A stretch of 63,617 nt of DNA from Pseudomonas asturiensis (GTDB lineage: Bacteria; Pseudomonadota; Gammaproteobacteria; Pseudomonadales; Pseudomonadaceae): the NCBI RefSeq assembly GCF_900143095.1, contig NZ_FRDA01000007.1:1-63617 (forward strand), in the 5' to 3' direction. The notes beneath the pieces are model-generated. The model saw only the letters and a program-made list of their open reading frames with translations. It did no database searches and was not told where the DNA came from. A program made the position numbers and the translations under genes. Position 1 is the stretch's first letter. The number at the start of each line of letters is the position of its first letter. Below, piece after piece: positions 51,297-59,665 of the stretch.

Positions 51297-51741
51297 GTTG
51301 CAGGCTCGCTTGGGCAGAGAGGTGAGTGGGCAGGCGCGGTATTTCACCGATAACGGGCAAGGTCAGAAACGGCAGGACCTGGGCCAGTCGGGATTTGGGA
51401 TAACTGATGTTGGCGGTCAGCACCCCGGCCGTGTAGGTCACACGCACATTAGCGCTGCTGAACCCGAGCGATGCGGGTATCCAGGACAGCTGGTTCATGA
51501 CCACGGTCTCGGCCTGAGTCACCACCATCTGGTTGTAGTTGGCCACCGAGGGGCTCAGCGCCACGCTGCGCCGCACCGCTTCACTCGCTGCGGCGTTGAA
51601 CGACTGCAGCATCAGCAGCGGCAGGCTGTAACTCACAGCGCCGTAGAACACGGCGAAGAACATGACGAATACCGCCGCGAACTCGATAGCGGCAGCGCCC
51701 CGTTGTCTGCGGGGCGAAGAAAGAGGCGGGGCTGTTGCCAT
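51286..51741 (-). CDS. tadF: TadE/TadF-like pilus protein
   Basis: This 151-aa minor pilin-like protein has the TadE motif at the N-terminus: RQRGAAAIEFAAVFVMFFAVF (basic, glutamate at the processing region, hydrophobic helix at residues about 14-40), then a variable periplasmic part. Such proteins are processed by the FppA/TadV peptidase. I start it at ATG 51741 (AGGG ten bases upstream); an in-frame GTG lies at 51765. Its stop overlaps the probable pprA start. Position beside fppA and pprA fits tadF of the P. aeruginosa locus. Confidence 0.8.
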   Translation of the reverse strand: MATAPPLSSPRRQRGAAAIEFAAVFVMFFAVFYGAVSYSLPLLMLQSFNAAASEAVRRSVALSPSVANYNQMVVTQAETVVMNQLSWIPASLGFSSANVRVTYTAGVLTANISYPKSRLAQVLPFLTLPVIGEIPRLPTHLSAQASLQLVP

Positions 51742-51817
51742 ATCAACGTCTACCCTGACAGTCACTGCTTCAGTGTCAGCATAGTTTCTTTCAAGGAATG
51801 AGGATGTTTTTTAACTG

Positions 51818-52288
51818 ATGGATTTATTTTTCCTACTCACATGGTTTGCCGTCTGCGCTGAACAGGACGCTCGAAAGAAAGAAATTTCCAACTGGCTGAC
51901 AGTGGGGATTGCAGCCTTGGCATTGGTGTTTCTGGCGTGCACCGGGCACACCTGGACCGGCGCGAATCCCAATGACGCAGGACTGGCTGCCGTGATCGCA
52001 CTGGCCCTGACCCTGCCGGGCCATGCGCTGCGAAAGCTGGGGGCTGCAGACGTGAAATTGCTGCTGGCGCTGGCGCTGGCAAGCGACACCCTGTACCTGC
52101 TAGGCACGTTTATCGGCGCCGCAATCGCCTTGGCCGCATGGGCAATGGCAGGCCAGTACCTATGGTCGCTTTTAAACCAGAGGCTTACGCGCCGTTACTT
52201 GCTGATGCGCCCGGGAATGACAAATAAATATCCTTTTTCGCCGTTTCTGTTTATCGGGCTCGCCACGGTGAGCTTACTTATCCGTTGA
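51818..52288 (+). CDS. fppA: A24-family prepilin peptidase (FppA/TadV-like)
   Basis: This 156-aa integral membrane aspartic peptidase of the short TadV/CpaA type has four to five hydrophobic segments. The two catalytic aspartates are visible: D17 in EQDARKKEISNW (consensus D-x-R-x-x-x-I-x-N) and D78 in LGAADVKLLL (G-x-x-D-x-K). The N-terminal methylase part of PilD-type peptidases is absent, as in FppA. It would cut the leader of Flp pilin or TadE/F-type proteins. It is divergent from tadF and lies upstream of pprB on the same strand. Confidence 0.87.
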   Translation: MDLFFLLTWFAVCAEQDARKKEISNWLTVGIAALALVFLACTGHTWTGANPNDAGLAAVIALALTLPGHALRKLGAADVKLLLALALASDTLYLLGTFIGAAIALAAWAMAGQYLWSLLNQRLTRRYLLMRPGMTNKYPFSPFLFIGLATVSLLIR

Positions 52289-52461
52289 TCGAAGAAGCCA
52301 TTAGCGCCATGTACATAATCACAAAGTACGACTACGTTTAATTTCGACAGTCGATATCAGCGCCGACATGAGTTGAACCCTCATCGCTCAGTGTCCTCGA
52401 AGTTGGAGAATGGACTCTGGCCTCCGTCTTTACCGTATTGCCCACTGACAGGGAGTTGCGC

Positions 52462-53235
52462 GTGAATACCTTTTCGCCGGTAAAAATTCTGGTCGTCGAT
52501 GACCAGCCGCTCATCGTCGAAGAACTCAGCGAGTTCCTTGAAAGCAGCGGATACCCATGCATACCCAGCTTCTCAAGCCGCGAAGCCATCGAACACTTCA
52601 CCCGGGATGACGCCATCGGCATCGTCCTGTGCGACCTGGACATGCCTGGCATGGACGGCATCGAGATGGTCGAGACGATGAAACGCCTCGGGGGCAGGAA
52701 GCACCTGTTCGAAGCGATCATGCTGACCGGCAAGGCCGAGAAGAAAGACGTGATCAAGGCCTTGCGAGCCGGCATCGCCGATTACTACCAGAAACCTGTC
52801 GACCTGAACGAGATGCTTGAAGGCGTACAGGCTCAGGTCAAGGCGCTGGCCGAGCGGCAGAGGAACCATCAACAGCTGGGCCTGCTCAACGAAAAGCTTC
52901 AGTATCTGGCGGCGTCCATCGACGATCTGTATCAGAACCTGGATCAGGCAAGAGGCTCGGCAGCGCCCGACCAAAGCGCCTCTGTCGAAACAGATAAGGA
53001 TCAGCCGGTGCCTGACGCTTTCACCAAGCTCTCTCCACGCCAGCTCGACGTGGCGTTGCTGGTCAGCACCGGGCAGACCAACTATCAGATCGCGTGCGAA
53101 CTGGGCATCACCGAAAACACCGTCAAACTTTACGTCTCGCAGGTCCTGCGCCTGACGCGCATGCACAACCGCACGCAACTGGCGCTGGCGTTTTCACCCG
53201 GCAAACACGCCAGGCAGCGCGTAGCGCTGGACTGA
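52462..53235 (+). CDS. pprB: LuxR-type response regulator PprB
   Basis: This 257-aa response regulator has a receiver domain (VKILVVDDQPLIVEELSEF at the N-terminus, phospho-acceptor Asp in VLCDLDMPGMDG near residue 54, T in MLTGKAEKKD, K in YYQKPVD), a linker with predicted coiled coil (NHQQLGLLNEKLQYLAASID) and a C-terminal LuxR helix-turn-helix (LSPRQLDVALLVSTGQTNYQ, ITENTVKLYVSQVLR). GTG 52462 follows GGGAG. It fits PprB, which in P. aeruginosa activates flp-tad and other surface-adhesion genes under the PprA kinase. It converges on gcbA with only two bases between stop codons. Confidence 0.87.
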   Translation: MNTFSPVKILVVDDQPLIVEELSEFLESSGYPCIPSFSSREAIEHFTRDDAIGIVLCDLDMPGMDGIEMVETMKRLGGRKHLFEAIMLTGKAEKKDVIKALRAGIADYYQKPVDLNEMLEGVQAQVKALAERQRNHQQLGLLNEKLQYLAASIDDLYQNLDQARGSAAPDQSASVETDKDQPVPDAFTKLSPRQLDVALLVSTGQTNYQIACELGITENTVKLYVSQVLRLTRMHNRTQLALAFSPGKHARQRVALD

Positions 53236-53237
53236 AG

Positions 53238-54893
53238 TCAGACCTGCACTTCAGGCAGCACGACGTGGTACGGCGCTTCGACCAGCGCCGAATGCACCTG
53301 ATTACGACCCGCGTGCTTGGCACGGTACAGCGCGTTATCGGCCTGGGAAGCCAGCGTCAGGCTGTCATCGTGCGCGCCCAGACAAACCACGCCCGCACTG
53401 AAGGTGCAGAACAGATCCGCAGGCTGGGCGGGGTAGTGGATTTCTGCAAAGCGGTGGCGGATTTCTTCCAGCACCTTGTGCGCGCTGTGAATGTCGGTGT
53501 CCGGCATCACGATGGCAAATTCCTCGCCACCGTAACGGCCGATGAAATCGGTCTTGCGCAACCGCTGCTTGAGAAACAGCGCCAGGCTTTTGATCACCCG
53601 GTCGCCCATCGGATGCCCGTGGCTGTCGTTGACCTTCTTGAAATGGTCAATATCGAGCATCGCAAAGCACAACGGTTTGCCTTCGCGACGCGAACGAAAA
53701 CTGCAGTCTTCCAGCAACTGCAGAATATGCGTGTGGTTGTACAGCCCGGTCAGGCTGTCGCGAACCATGCGCGCCTTGAGGTTGCGCGCCCTGGCGGCCC
53801 GGTTGCGTACGGTGGTGATCAGGTGGCGCGGCTTGATCGGCTTGGTCAGGAAGTCATCCCCGCCTTCGCTCATGGCGTCCAGTTGCTTGTCCTGATCGTC
53901 CTCGGCAGACAGGTAGATGATAGGCACGCTGACGTAGCGATCATTGTGGCGGATGACCTTGGCAAGCTCGGTTCCCGTGCAGCCAGGCATGTACATGTCG
54001 AGAATGATCAGATCAGGCTGGAACTCAGCCAGCTCGGGCATCGCCTGAATCGGGTCGAGCAAGGTACGCGTGACGATACCGGCCGCATTGAGCACCCGTT
54101 CGGTGTGCGTGGCCTGAGCGCGGGAGTCGTCGATGATCAGTACCTTGTAAGGCTCGTATTGCGCCACACAGGTCAGCACTTCGATTTTTTCCAGCAGGCT
54201 GGAGGCTTCCAGCGTCCCGGTCAGAAACTCCTGCCCACCGGCACGTACCGCGGCCAGCCGGGTCGGGGTATCGGTTTCGTGAAGGCTGAAGAACAACAGC
54301 GGCAACTTCTGTTCAAGGCCTTCCTGCGCCTGAGACGCGAGTTTCAGCCCTTGTGACGGTCCGCTGAAATCGACATCCATGACGATGGCGGCCGGATGAC
54401 GCTGTGTCATTGCCGTCTGAAATTCCGGGACGCTGTGCAAGGACATCGCCGACAACCCGAAAAACTCCAGCTGCTTGGCCAGCCGCTCAGCACGCTCATG
54501 GTCCTGCAGCGCAATGTAAACAGGCTTGCGCAACGGCGGCAGCGAGGTCTGCTCCAGCCTGTCACCCTGACGCAGGCCGGTACGGGACAGGCGCTGCATC
54601 AGACGGTTGAGCTCAGTGATGGCGCTGCTGTTCAACCGCCCCCGGTTGGCCTCGACAGCTTCCAGTGCCTCACCGATGTCCTGCGCCAATGCAACGTGCT
54701 CGGCCTGCTCGAACCGCTCCGCGAAGCGCAGCAGACGCAGCGTGGACTCTTTCAGCTCCGCCATGTCACCGGCCGACCACTCGCCTTTTTGCAGCCGCTG
54801 CCAGGTCTCCAGTATCTGGCGTGCTTGATGAATGACCCGTTGGGCAAAATGCTGCTTTAAGCGATCACGGCTGGGATCTTCGGGCTCGGTCAT
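53238..54893 (-). CDS. gcbA: GcbA, diguanylate cyclase response regulator
   Basis: This 551-aa protein makes c-di-GMP. Domains: an N-terminal helical part (about 1-110), a degenerate first receiver (about 125-235; VYIALQDHERAERLAKQL), a complete second receiver (about 245-365; VLIIDDSRAQATHTERV, phospho-acceptor in LIILDMYMPGC, SAEDD, KPI) and a C-terminal GGDEF domain with the active motif GRYGGEEFAI near residue 465 and DIDHFKKVNDSHGH. It is the counterpart of P. aeruginosa PA4843 (GcbA), and the genes after it keep the PAO1 order. The start ATG 54893 is chosen by domain extent; the frame is open to 54956. Confidence 0.9.
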   Translation of the reverse strand: MTEPEDPSRDRLKQHFAQRVIHQARQILETWQRLQKGEWSAGDMAELKESTLRLLRFAERFEQAEHVALAQDIGEALEAVEANRGRLNSSAITELNRLMQRLSRTGLRQGDRLEQTSLPPLRKPVYIALQDHERAERLAKQLEFFGLSAMSLHSVPEFQTAMTQRHPAAIVMDVDFSGPSQGLKLASQAQEGLEQKLPLLFFSLHETDTPTRLAAVRAGGQEFLTGTLEASSLLEKIEVLTCVAQYEPYKVLIIDDSRAQATHTERVLNAAGIVTRTLLDPIQAMPELAEFQPDLIILDMYMPGCTGTELAKVIRHNDRYVSVPIIYLSAEDDQDKQLDAMSEGGDDFLTKPIKPRHLITTVRNRAARARNLKARMVRDSLTGLYNHTHILQLLEDCSFRSRREGKPLCFAMLDIDHFKKVNDSHGHPMGDRVIKSLALFLKQRLRKTDFIGRYGGEEFAIVMPDTDIHSAHKVLEEIRHRFAEIHYPAQPADLFCTFSAGVVCLGAHDDSLTLASQADNALYRAKHAGRNQVHSALVEAPYHVVLPEVQV

Positions 54894-55335
54894 ATTCAGG
54901 CTACTGTGAGTGTCGCTGAGCGGTACAAATAATGGCGCTATGCTAGCACCTCCCATACGACAGCAGAGTGCCGTAAGTCACTTATTTGACAACAAAACTA
55001 TGGCGCTATGCCATTACGTATAACTATGCATGTATAGCTTATTGCTATCACGCACCTGATCATTTCGTAACCCGTTGAAATAATTAACTTTACGGGAAAT
55101 ATCATACCCACGGGATGGCTTTTCCAGCGCCTGAAATGGACAGAATAAAGGCTATTACGGGCAATCCGTCTTGCACGATCCTGGATTTCCCGTGCGCCCG
55201 CCCTGTGTCAGAGACGCGCAGGCGTTATGTTCCCGGTAAAAAACCGCCCGTATGTGCTCGTCCATTGCACCTTGAGGTAAGGTTATGGTCGAACGCCTCG
55301 TGAAGCATTCAACTCAAGATCGAAAGGACCCTACC
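54894..55335. other. 442-bp divergent regulatory region of gcbA and the DUF2333 gene
   Basis: This AT-rich spacer contains no convincing gene. It holds a FleQ-like site (54977-54990) and two copies of the 12-mer ATGGCGCTATGC (54932-54943 and 55000-55011), the second inside the dyad ATGGC-GCTAT-GCCAT (55000-55014). It serves gcbA on one side and the DUF2333 gene on the other. Confidence 0.65.
54977..54990 (+). promoter_or_regulatory. FleQ-like binding site upstream of gcbA
   Basis: GTCACTTATTTGAC matches the published FleQ consensus GTCaNTAAAtTGAC at 11 of 13 specified positions, including both conserved outer half-sites (GTCA and TTGAC). It lies 84 bases before the gcbA start. GcbA expression has been reported to depend on FleQ and c-di-GMP in P. 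putida, which fits. Confidence 0.55.
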
Positions 55336-56415
55336 ATGCTGGATTGGAAGAACCGCGCAGGCAGCGCGGGTGAGCGTACCGCTGACACTGCATCGGTCAA
55401 ACGACGCGGCTATCTGGGCAACCTGTTCTACAGCCGCGCGCTGGGTGCCTTGGTCTTGATCTACCTGATTGTGTGCCTGGTGGTCGGCTGGTACTGGAGC
55501 AAGGAGCCTGCACTGTTTCCCGTGCAGCAAAACGCCCAGGCGGCAGCCGAGCGCGAAGGCAAGCAGATGGTCATCGGCTACACCACCGTCGAGACCCTGA
55601 AAAGCGTCACCCAGACCCTTCTGGACAAGCGCGGAGGCTACCTTTCCAACGACCGCATGCCGCCGGGCCTTTGGCTGGACAACATTCCGAGCTGGGAATA
55701 CGGCGTGCTGGTCCAGGTGCGAGACTTGAGCCGTGCGCTGCGCAAGGACTTCGCCCGTTCACAGTCGCAATCGGCTGAAGACGGCGATCTGGCCCGTGCC
55801 GAGCCACTGTTCAACTTCAACAACCGCAGTTGGATATTGCCGTCCAGCGAATCGCAATACGCCGAGGGTATCAATGCCCTGAGCCGCTACCAGGCACGCC
55901 TGTCCGACCCGAACCAGAAAGGCGCGCTGTTCTACGCACGCGCTGACAACCTGAACAACTGGCTGGGCGATGTCGGCACCCGTCTGGGTTCGTTGTCGCA
56001 GCGTCTGTCGGCCAGCGTCGGTCGGGTCAAGCTCAACAGCACCCTGAAAACAGAAGCCATTGCATCGGTCAAGCCGGGTGAAGTGCCACAGGTAGACGAA
56101 GAAATCGTCGAAACCCCATGGCTGGAAGTGGATAACGTCTTCTATGAAGCACGTGGTCAGGCCTGGGCCCTGTCTCATCTGCTGCGCGCCATCGAAGTCG
56201 ACTTCGCCGACGTACTGGCCAAGAAGAACGCCACGGTCAGCGTGCGTCAGATCATTCGTGAGCTCGAGGCCTCGCAAGAGCCGCTGTGGAGCCCGATGAT
56301 TCTCAACGGCAGCCCGTTCGGTGTGTTCGCCAACCACTCGCTGGTGATGGCCAACTACATCTCGCGGGCCAACGCGGCGGTCATTGATCTTCGTCAGTTG
56401 TTGAACCAGGGCTGA
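55336..56415 (+). CDS. DUF2333-family membrane-anchored protein
   Basis: This 359-aa protein of the DUF2333 family has one transmembrane helix near the N-terminus (ALGALVLIYLIVCLVVGWYW, residues about 33-52) followed by a long periplasmic domain rich in helices with no catalytic motif I can see. It corresponds to P. aeruginosa PA4842, which lies in the same position beside gcbA. AAAGGA precedes ATG 55336; an in-frame ATG at 55285 lacks a site. Its TGA overlaps the ATG of the NUDIX gene, so they are coupled. Function unknown. Confidence 0.85.
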   Translation: MLDWKNRAGSAGERTADTASVKRRGYLGNLFYSRALGALVLIYLIVCLVVGWYWSKEPALFPVQQNAQAAAEREGKQMVIGYTTVETLKSVTQTLLDKRGGYLSNDRMPPGLWLDNIPSWEYGVLVQVRDLSRALRKDFARSQSQSAEDGDLARAEPLFNFNNRSWILPSSESQYAEGINALSRYQARLSDPNQKGALFYARADNLNNWLGDVGTRLGSLSQRLSASVGRVKLNSTLKTEAIASVKPGEVPQVDEEIVETPWLEVDNVFYEARGQAWALSHLLRAIEVDFADVLAKKNATVSVRQIIRELEASQEPLWSPMILNGSPFGVFANHSLVMANYISRANAAVIDLRQLLNQG

Positions 56416-56960
56416 TGTCGATTTCCTCGCACGAGGCCGCGCACCGCGCCGCCTCGGACGCCGAGCTGATCGCCTGGGTCGATGAGCACGACACGCTTTT
56501 GGGTGCGTTGCCACGCGCCGAGCTGCGCGAGCGCGGCCTGATCGGGCGCGGCACCTACATTCTGCTGTTCAACTCCGCAGGCGAGCTGTGCGTGCATCGT
56601 CGCACGCTCAGCAAGGCGATCTATCCCGGTTACTGGGACGTCGCCGCAGGCGGCATGGTGCAGTCCGATGAAACCTACGCCGAATCCGCCGCCCGCGAGC
56701 TGGAAGAGGAACTGGGCGTGCACGGCGTGACATTGCAGGCGCATGAGCGGTTTCTCTTCGACCAGCCGGGCAACCGGATCTGGTGCGCGGTGTTCTCTGC
56801 CGTCTGGGATGGGGCCTTGAGCCTGCAACCGGAAGAGGTGATGGAAGCGCGCTTCATGCCTATCGCAGAGGTGCTGCGCCAGACCGAACAGCAACCCTAT
56901 TGCCCTGACTCGCTGGCAGCCCTTAAACGCCATCTCGGGCAGGTCGCAAATGTTCAGTAA
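56415..56960 (+). CDS. NUDIX hydrolase (YfcD-like)
   Basis: This 181-aa hydrolase has a complete Nudix box: GGMVQSDETYAESAARELEE followed by ELGV (residues about 79-102), the pattern G-x5-E-x7-REUxEExGU, with a family N-terminus (ELIAWVDEHDTLLGALPRAE) that resembles YfcD and IPP-isomerase-like Nudix proteins. The substrate is probably a nucleoside diphosphate derivative but cannot be named. The start codon overlaps the upstream stop (TGATG). It is the PA4841 position in the conserved gcbA-speA block. Confidence 0.88.
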   Translation: MSISSHEAAHRAASDAELIAWVDEHDTLLGALPRAELRERGLIGRGTYILLFNSAGELCVHRRTLSKAIYPGYWDVAAGGMVQSDETYAESAARELEEELGVHGVTLQAHERFLFDQPGNRIWCAVFSAVWDGALSLQPEEVMEARFMPIAEVLRQTEQQPYCPDSLAALKRHLGQVANVQ

Positions 56961-57133
56961 ATTGGCGCATTGAACCCCTTAGCAACTGACTGTTTTGTCG
57001 TTACACTGCGCGACCTTTTCAAGCCGGGCCGGCCTTGCCGTCCCGGTAGCGCTGCCCCTGCCAGAGTGGGGCTTCGCGGTCGATGGCTTAAACAAGCCCG
57101 GCCCATCTTCAGTCCTCAACAAGAGGATTTCGC

Positions 57134-57505
57134 GTGGCTAAAAAAGCCGCTTCCTTCGCCGCCCTGGGTGGCCTGGTATTTTCAACCGACTCAGGGCGTC
57201 ACTGCCCCGACTGTCGCCAACCCGTCGATAACTGCACCTGCAAGCAGACCGCCATTCCCGAAGGGGACGGCATCGCCCGCGTTCGTCGCGAGAGCAAGGG
57301 GCGCGGCGGCAAGACCGTTACCACCATTACCGGCGTGCCATTGGCCGAAGAGGCGCTCAAGGAACTGGCCAAGGCGCTCAAGCAGCGTTGCGGCACAGGC
57401 GGCGCGCTCAAGGACGGGGTGATCGAGATTCAGGGCGATCATGTCGAACTGCTGCTGGCCGAACTGATCAAGAAAGGCTTCAAGGCCAAAAAATCCGGCG
57501 GCTGA
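57134..57505 (+). CDS. SUI1-family translation initiation factor (YciH-like)
   Basis: This 123-aa protein has the SUI1/eIF1 fold: a short N-terminal part with four cysteines (CPDCRQPVDNCTC near residue 25), suggestive of a zinc knuckle, then GRGGKTVTTITGVPL near 58 and RCGTGGALKDGVIEIQGDH near 92. E. coli YciH influences start-site discrimination and represses some mRNAs. The start is GTG 57134 after AGAGGA. In PAO1 the same gene (PA4840) precedes speA, as here with 88 bases between. Confidence 0.9.
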   Translation: MAKKAASFAALGGLVFSTDSGRHCPDCRQPVDNCTCKQTAIPEGDGIARVRRESKGRGGKTVTTITGVPLAEEALKELAKALKQRCGTGGALKDGVIEIQGDHVELLLAELIKKGFKAKKSGG

Positions 57506-57593
57506 CAAGCGCATCAAAACCGTCACCTACACTCTTTACACTGCGCCCAGCCGGCTATGAGCTGGCGCTATGACTTCTTTATAGGGGACTTCG

Positions 57594-59507
57594 ATGTCCG
57601 TACGACGTACACGCAAAGACGATGGCAGCCAATGGACCGTTGCGGACAGCCGCAGCGTTTATGGCATTCGCCATTGGGGTGCCGGTTATTTTGCGATCAA
57701 TGAAGCCGGGCGCGTTGAAGTTCGTCCCAACGGGGCTGGCAGCTCGCCTATCGATCTTTACGAGCAGGTCGAAGACTTGCGCAAGAGCGGTCTGTCCCTG
57801 CCGTTGCTGGTACGTTTTCCTGACATTCTGCAGGACCGTGTCCGTCAGTTGACCGGTGCGTTCGACAGCAACATTGCCCGACTGGAATACCAGAGCCAGT
57901 ACACCGCGCTCTACCCGATCAAGGTCAACCAGCAAGAAGCGGTGGTCGAAAACATCATCGCCACGCAGAACGTCTCCATCGGTCTGGAAGCGGGCTCCAA
58001 GCCCGAGTTGATGGCCGTGCTGGCGCTGGCGCCGAAAGGCGGCACCATCGTCTGCAACGGTTACAAGGACCGCGAGTTCATTCGTCTGGCGCTGATGGGC
58101 CAGAAGCTGGGCCACAACGTCTTCATCGTCATCGAGAAAGAGTCCGAAGTCGAACTGGTGATCGAAGAAGCCGCCGAGCTCAAGGTCGCGCCTCAGGTCG
58201 GCCTGCGTGTGCGCCTGTCGTCCCTGGCATCGAGCAAGTGGGCGGATACCGGTGGCGAGAAATCCAAGTTCGGTCTGTCGGCCGCGCAACTGCTGTCGGT
58301 GGTCGAACGTTTCCGCAAAGCCGGTCTGGACCAGGGCATTCGCCTGCTGCACTTCCACATGGGCTCGCAGATCGCCAACCTGGCCGACTATCAGCACGGT
58401 TTCAAGGAAGCGATCCGCTACTACGGCGAGCTGCGCAACCTCGGCCTGCCAGTCGATCACATCGACGTCGGCGGCGGTCTAGGCGTGGATTACGACGGTA
58501 CTCACTCGCGCAACGCCAGCTCGATCAACTACGACATGGACGACTACGCCGGTGTCGTGGTCGGCATGCTCAAGGAATTCTGCGATGCGCAGGGCTTGCC
58601 GCATCCGCACATTTTCTCGGAAAGCGGCCGCTCGCTGACCGCTCACCACGCCATGCTGGTGGTGCAGGTGACTGACGTCGAGAAACACAACGACGAAGTG
58701 CCTGAAATCGCCGACAAGGAAAGCCTGCCGGAAACCGTGCAATGGCTGGTCGACCTGCTGGGGCCGACCGACATCGAGATGGTCACCGAGACCTACTGGC
58801 GCGCGACGCACTACATGAGCGACATCGCCACCCAGTACGCCGACGGCAAGATCACCCTGGCGCAGAAAGCGCTGGGCGAGCAGTGCTATTTCGCTGTGTG
58901 CCGCCGCCTGCACAACTCCTTGAAAGCGCGTCAGCGCTCGCATCGTCAAGTGCTGGACGAACTCAACGACAAGCTGGCCGACAAGTACATCTGCAACTTC
59001 TCGGTGTTCCAGAGCCTGCCGGACACCTGGGCCATCGGCCAGGTGCTGCCGATCCTGCCGTTGCATCGGCTGGGCGAAGAGCCGGTGCGCCGCGCCGTGC
59101 TTCAGGACCTGACCTGCGACTCAGACGGCAAGATCAAGCAGTACGTCGACGAGCAGAGCATTGAGACCAGCATGCCGGTCCATCCGCTGAACGAGGGCGA
59201 GGACTACCTGCTGGGGATCTTCCTGGTCGGCGCGTATCAGGAAATTCTCGGCGACATGCACAACCTGTTCGGTGACACCGACTCGGTCAACATCTACCAG
59301 AATCCGGACGGTACGGTTTACCACGCAGGCATCGAGACTCACGACACCATCGAAGACATGCTGCGCTATGTGCACTTGTCGCCGGAAGAACTGATGACCC
59401 ATTATCGGGACAAGGTCGCCAGCGCCAAGATCACCCCGCGCGAACGCACCTACTTCCTCGACGCCCTGCGTCTGGGACTGACGCGCTCTTCCTACCTGTC
59501 GTCCTGA
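57594..59507 (+). CDS. speA: Biosynthetic arginine decarboxylase SpeA
   Basis: This 637-aa PLP-dependent enzyme (fold III, alanine-racemase-like) converts arginine to agmatine, the first step from arginine to putrescine and then spermidine. Motifs: the PLP lysine in YPIKVNQQ near residue 105, [11 protein letters not shown] near 128, [10 protein letters not shown] near 260, [12 protein letters not shown] near 293 and [12 protein letters not shown] near 343. Length is normal for the family. AGGGG precedes ATG 57594. It ends the conserved gcbA-DUF2333-NUDIX-SUI1-speA group and is followed by a perfect 13-bp hairpin. Confidence 0.96.
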   Translation: MSVRRTRKDDGSQWTVADSRSVYGIRHWGAGYFAINEAGRVEVRPNGAGSSPIDLYEQVEDLRKSGLSLPLLVRFPDILQDRVRQLTGAFDSNIARLEYQSQYTALYPIKVNQQEAVVENIIATQNVSIGLEAGSKPELMAVLALAPKGGTIVCNGYKDREFIRLALMGQKLGHNVFIVIEKESEVELVIEEAAELKVAPQVGLRVRLSSLASSKWADTGGEKSKFGLSAAQLLSVVERFRKAGLDQGIRLLHFHMGSQIANLADYQHGFKEAIRYYGELRNLGLPVDHIDVGGGLGVDYDGTHSRNASSINYDMDDYAGVVVGMLKEFCDAQGLPHPHIFSESGRSLTAHHAMLVVQVTDVEKHNDEVPEIADKESLPETVQWLVDLLGPTDIEMVTETYWRATHYMSDIATQYADGKITLAQKALGEQCYFAVCRRLHNSLKARQRSHRQVLDELNDKLADKYICNFSVFQSLPDTWAIGQVLPILPLHRLGEEPVRRAVLQDLTCDSDGKIKQYVDEQSIETSMPVHPLNEGEDYLLGIFLVGAYQEILGDMHNLFGDTDSVNIYQNPDGTVYHAGIETHDTIEDMLRYVHLSPEELMTHYRDKVASAKITPRERTYFLDALRLGLTRSSYLSS

Positions 59508-59518
59508 TCCATGCGCTG

Positions 59519-59549
59519 GATCGTGCCCATCGCCATGATGGGCACGATC
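59519..59549 (+). terminator. Perfect 13-bp hairpin after speA
   Basis: GATCGTGCCCATC pairs with GATGGGCACGATC (59519-59531 and 59537-59549) around the 5-base loop GCCAT, 11 bases after the speA stop. There is no T-tract, so termination is likely but not certain. Confidence 0.6.
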
Positions 59550-59665
59550 AGCGTAAGGCTTTGCCCACACCCGTTGTAGGCAACTTCCTTTTCAGCACCC
59601 CGTCACTTTATCCATCCGTCTTCTCCGCCAGAATCGCCGCCCGCATTTCCGGTCGAGAATTACCC

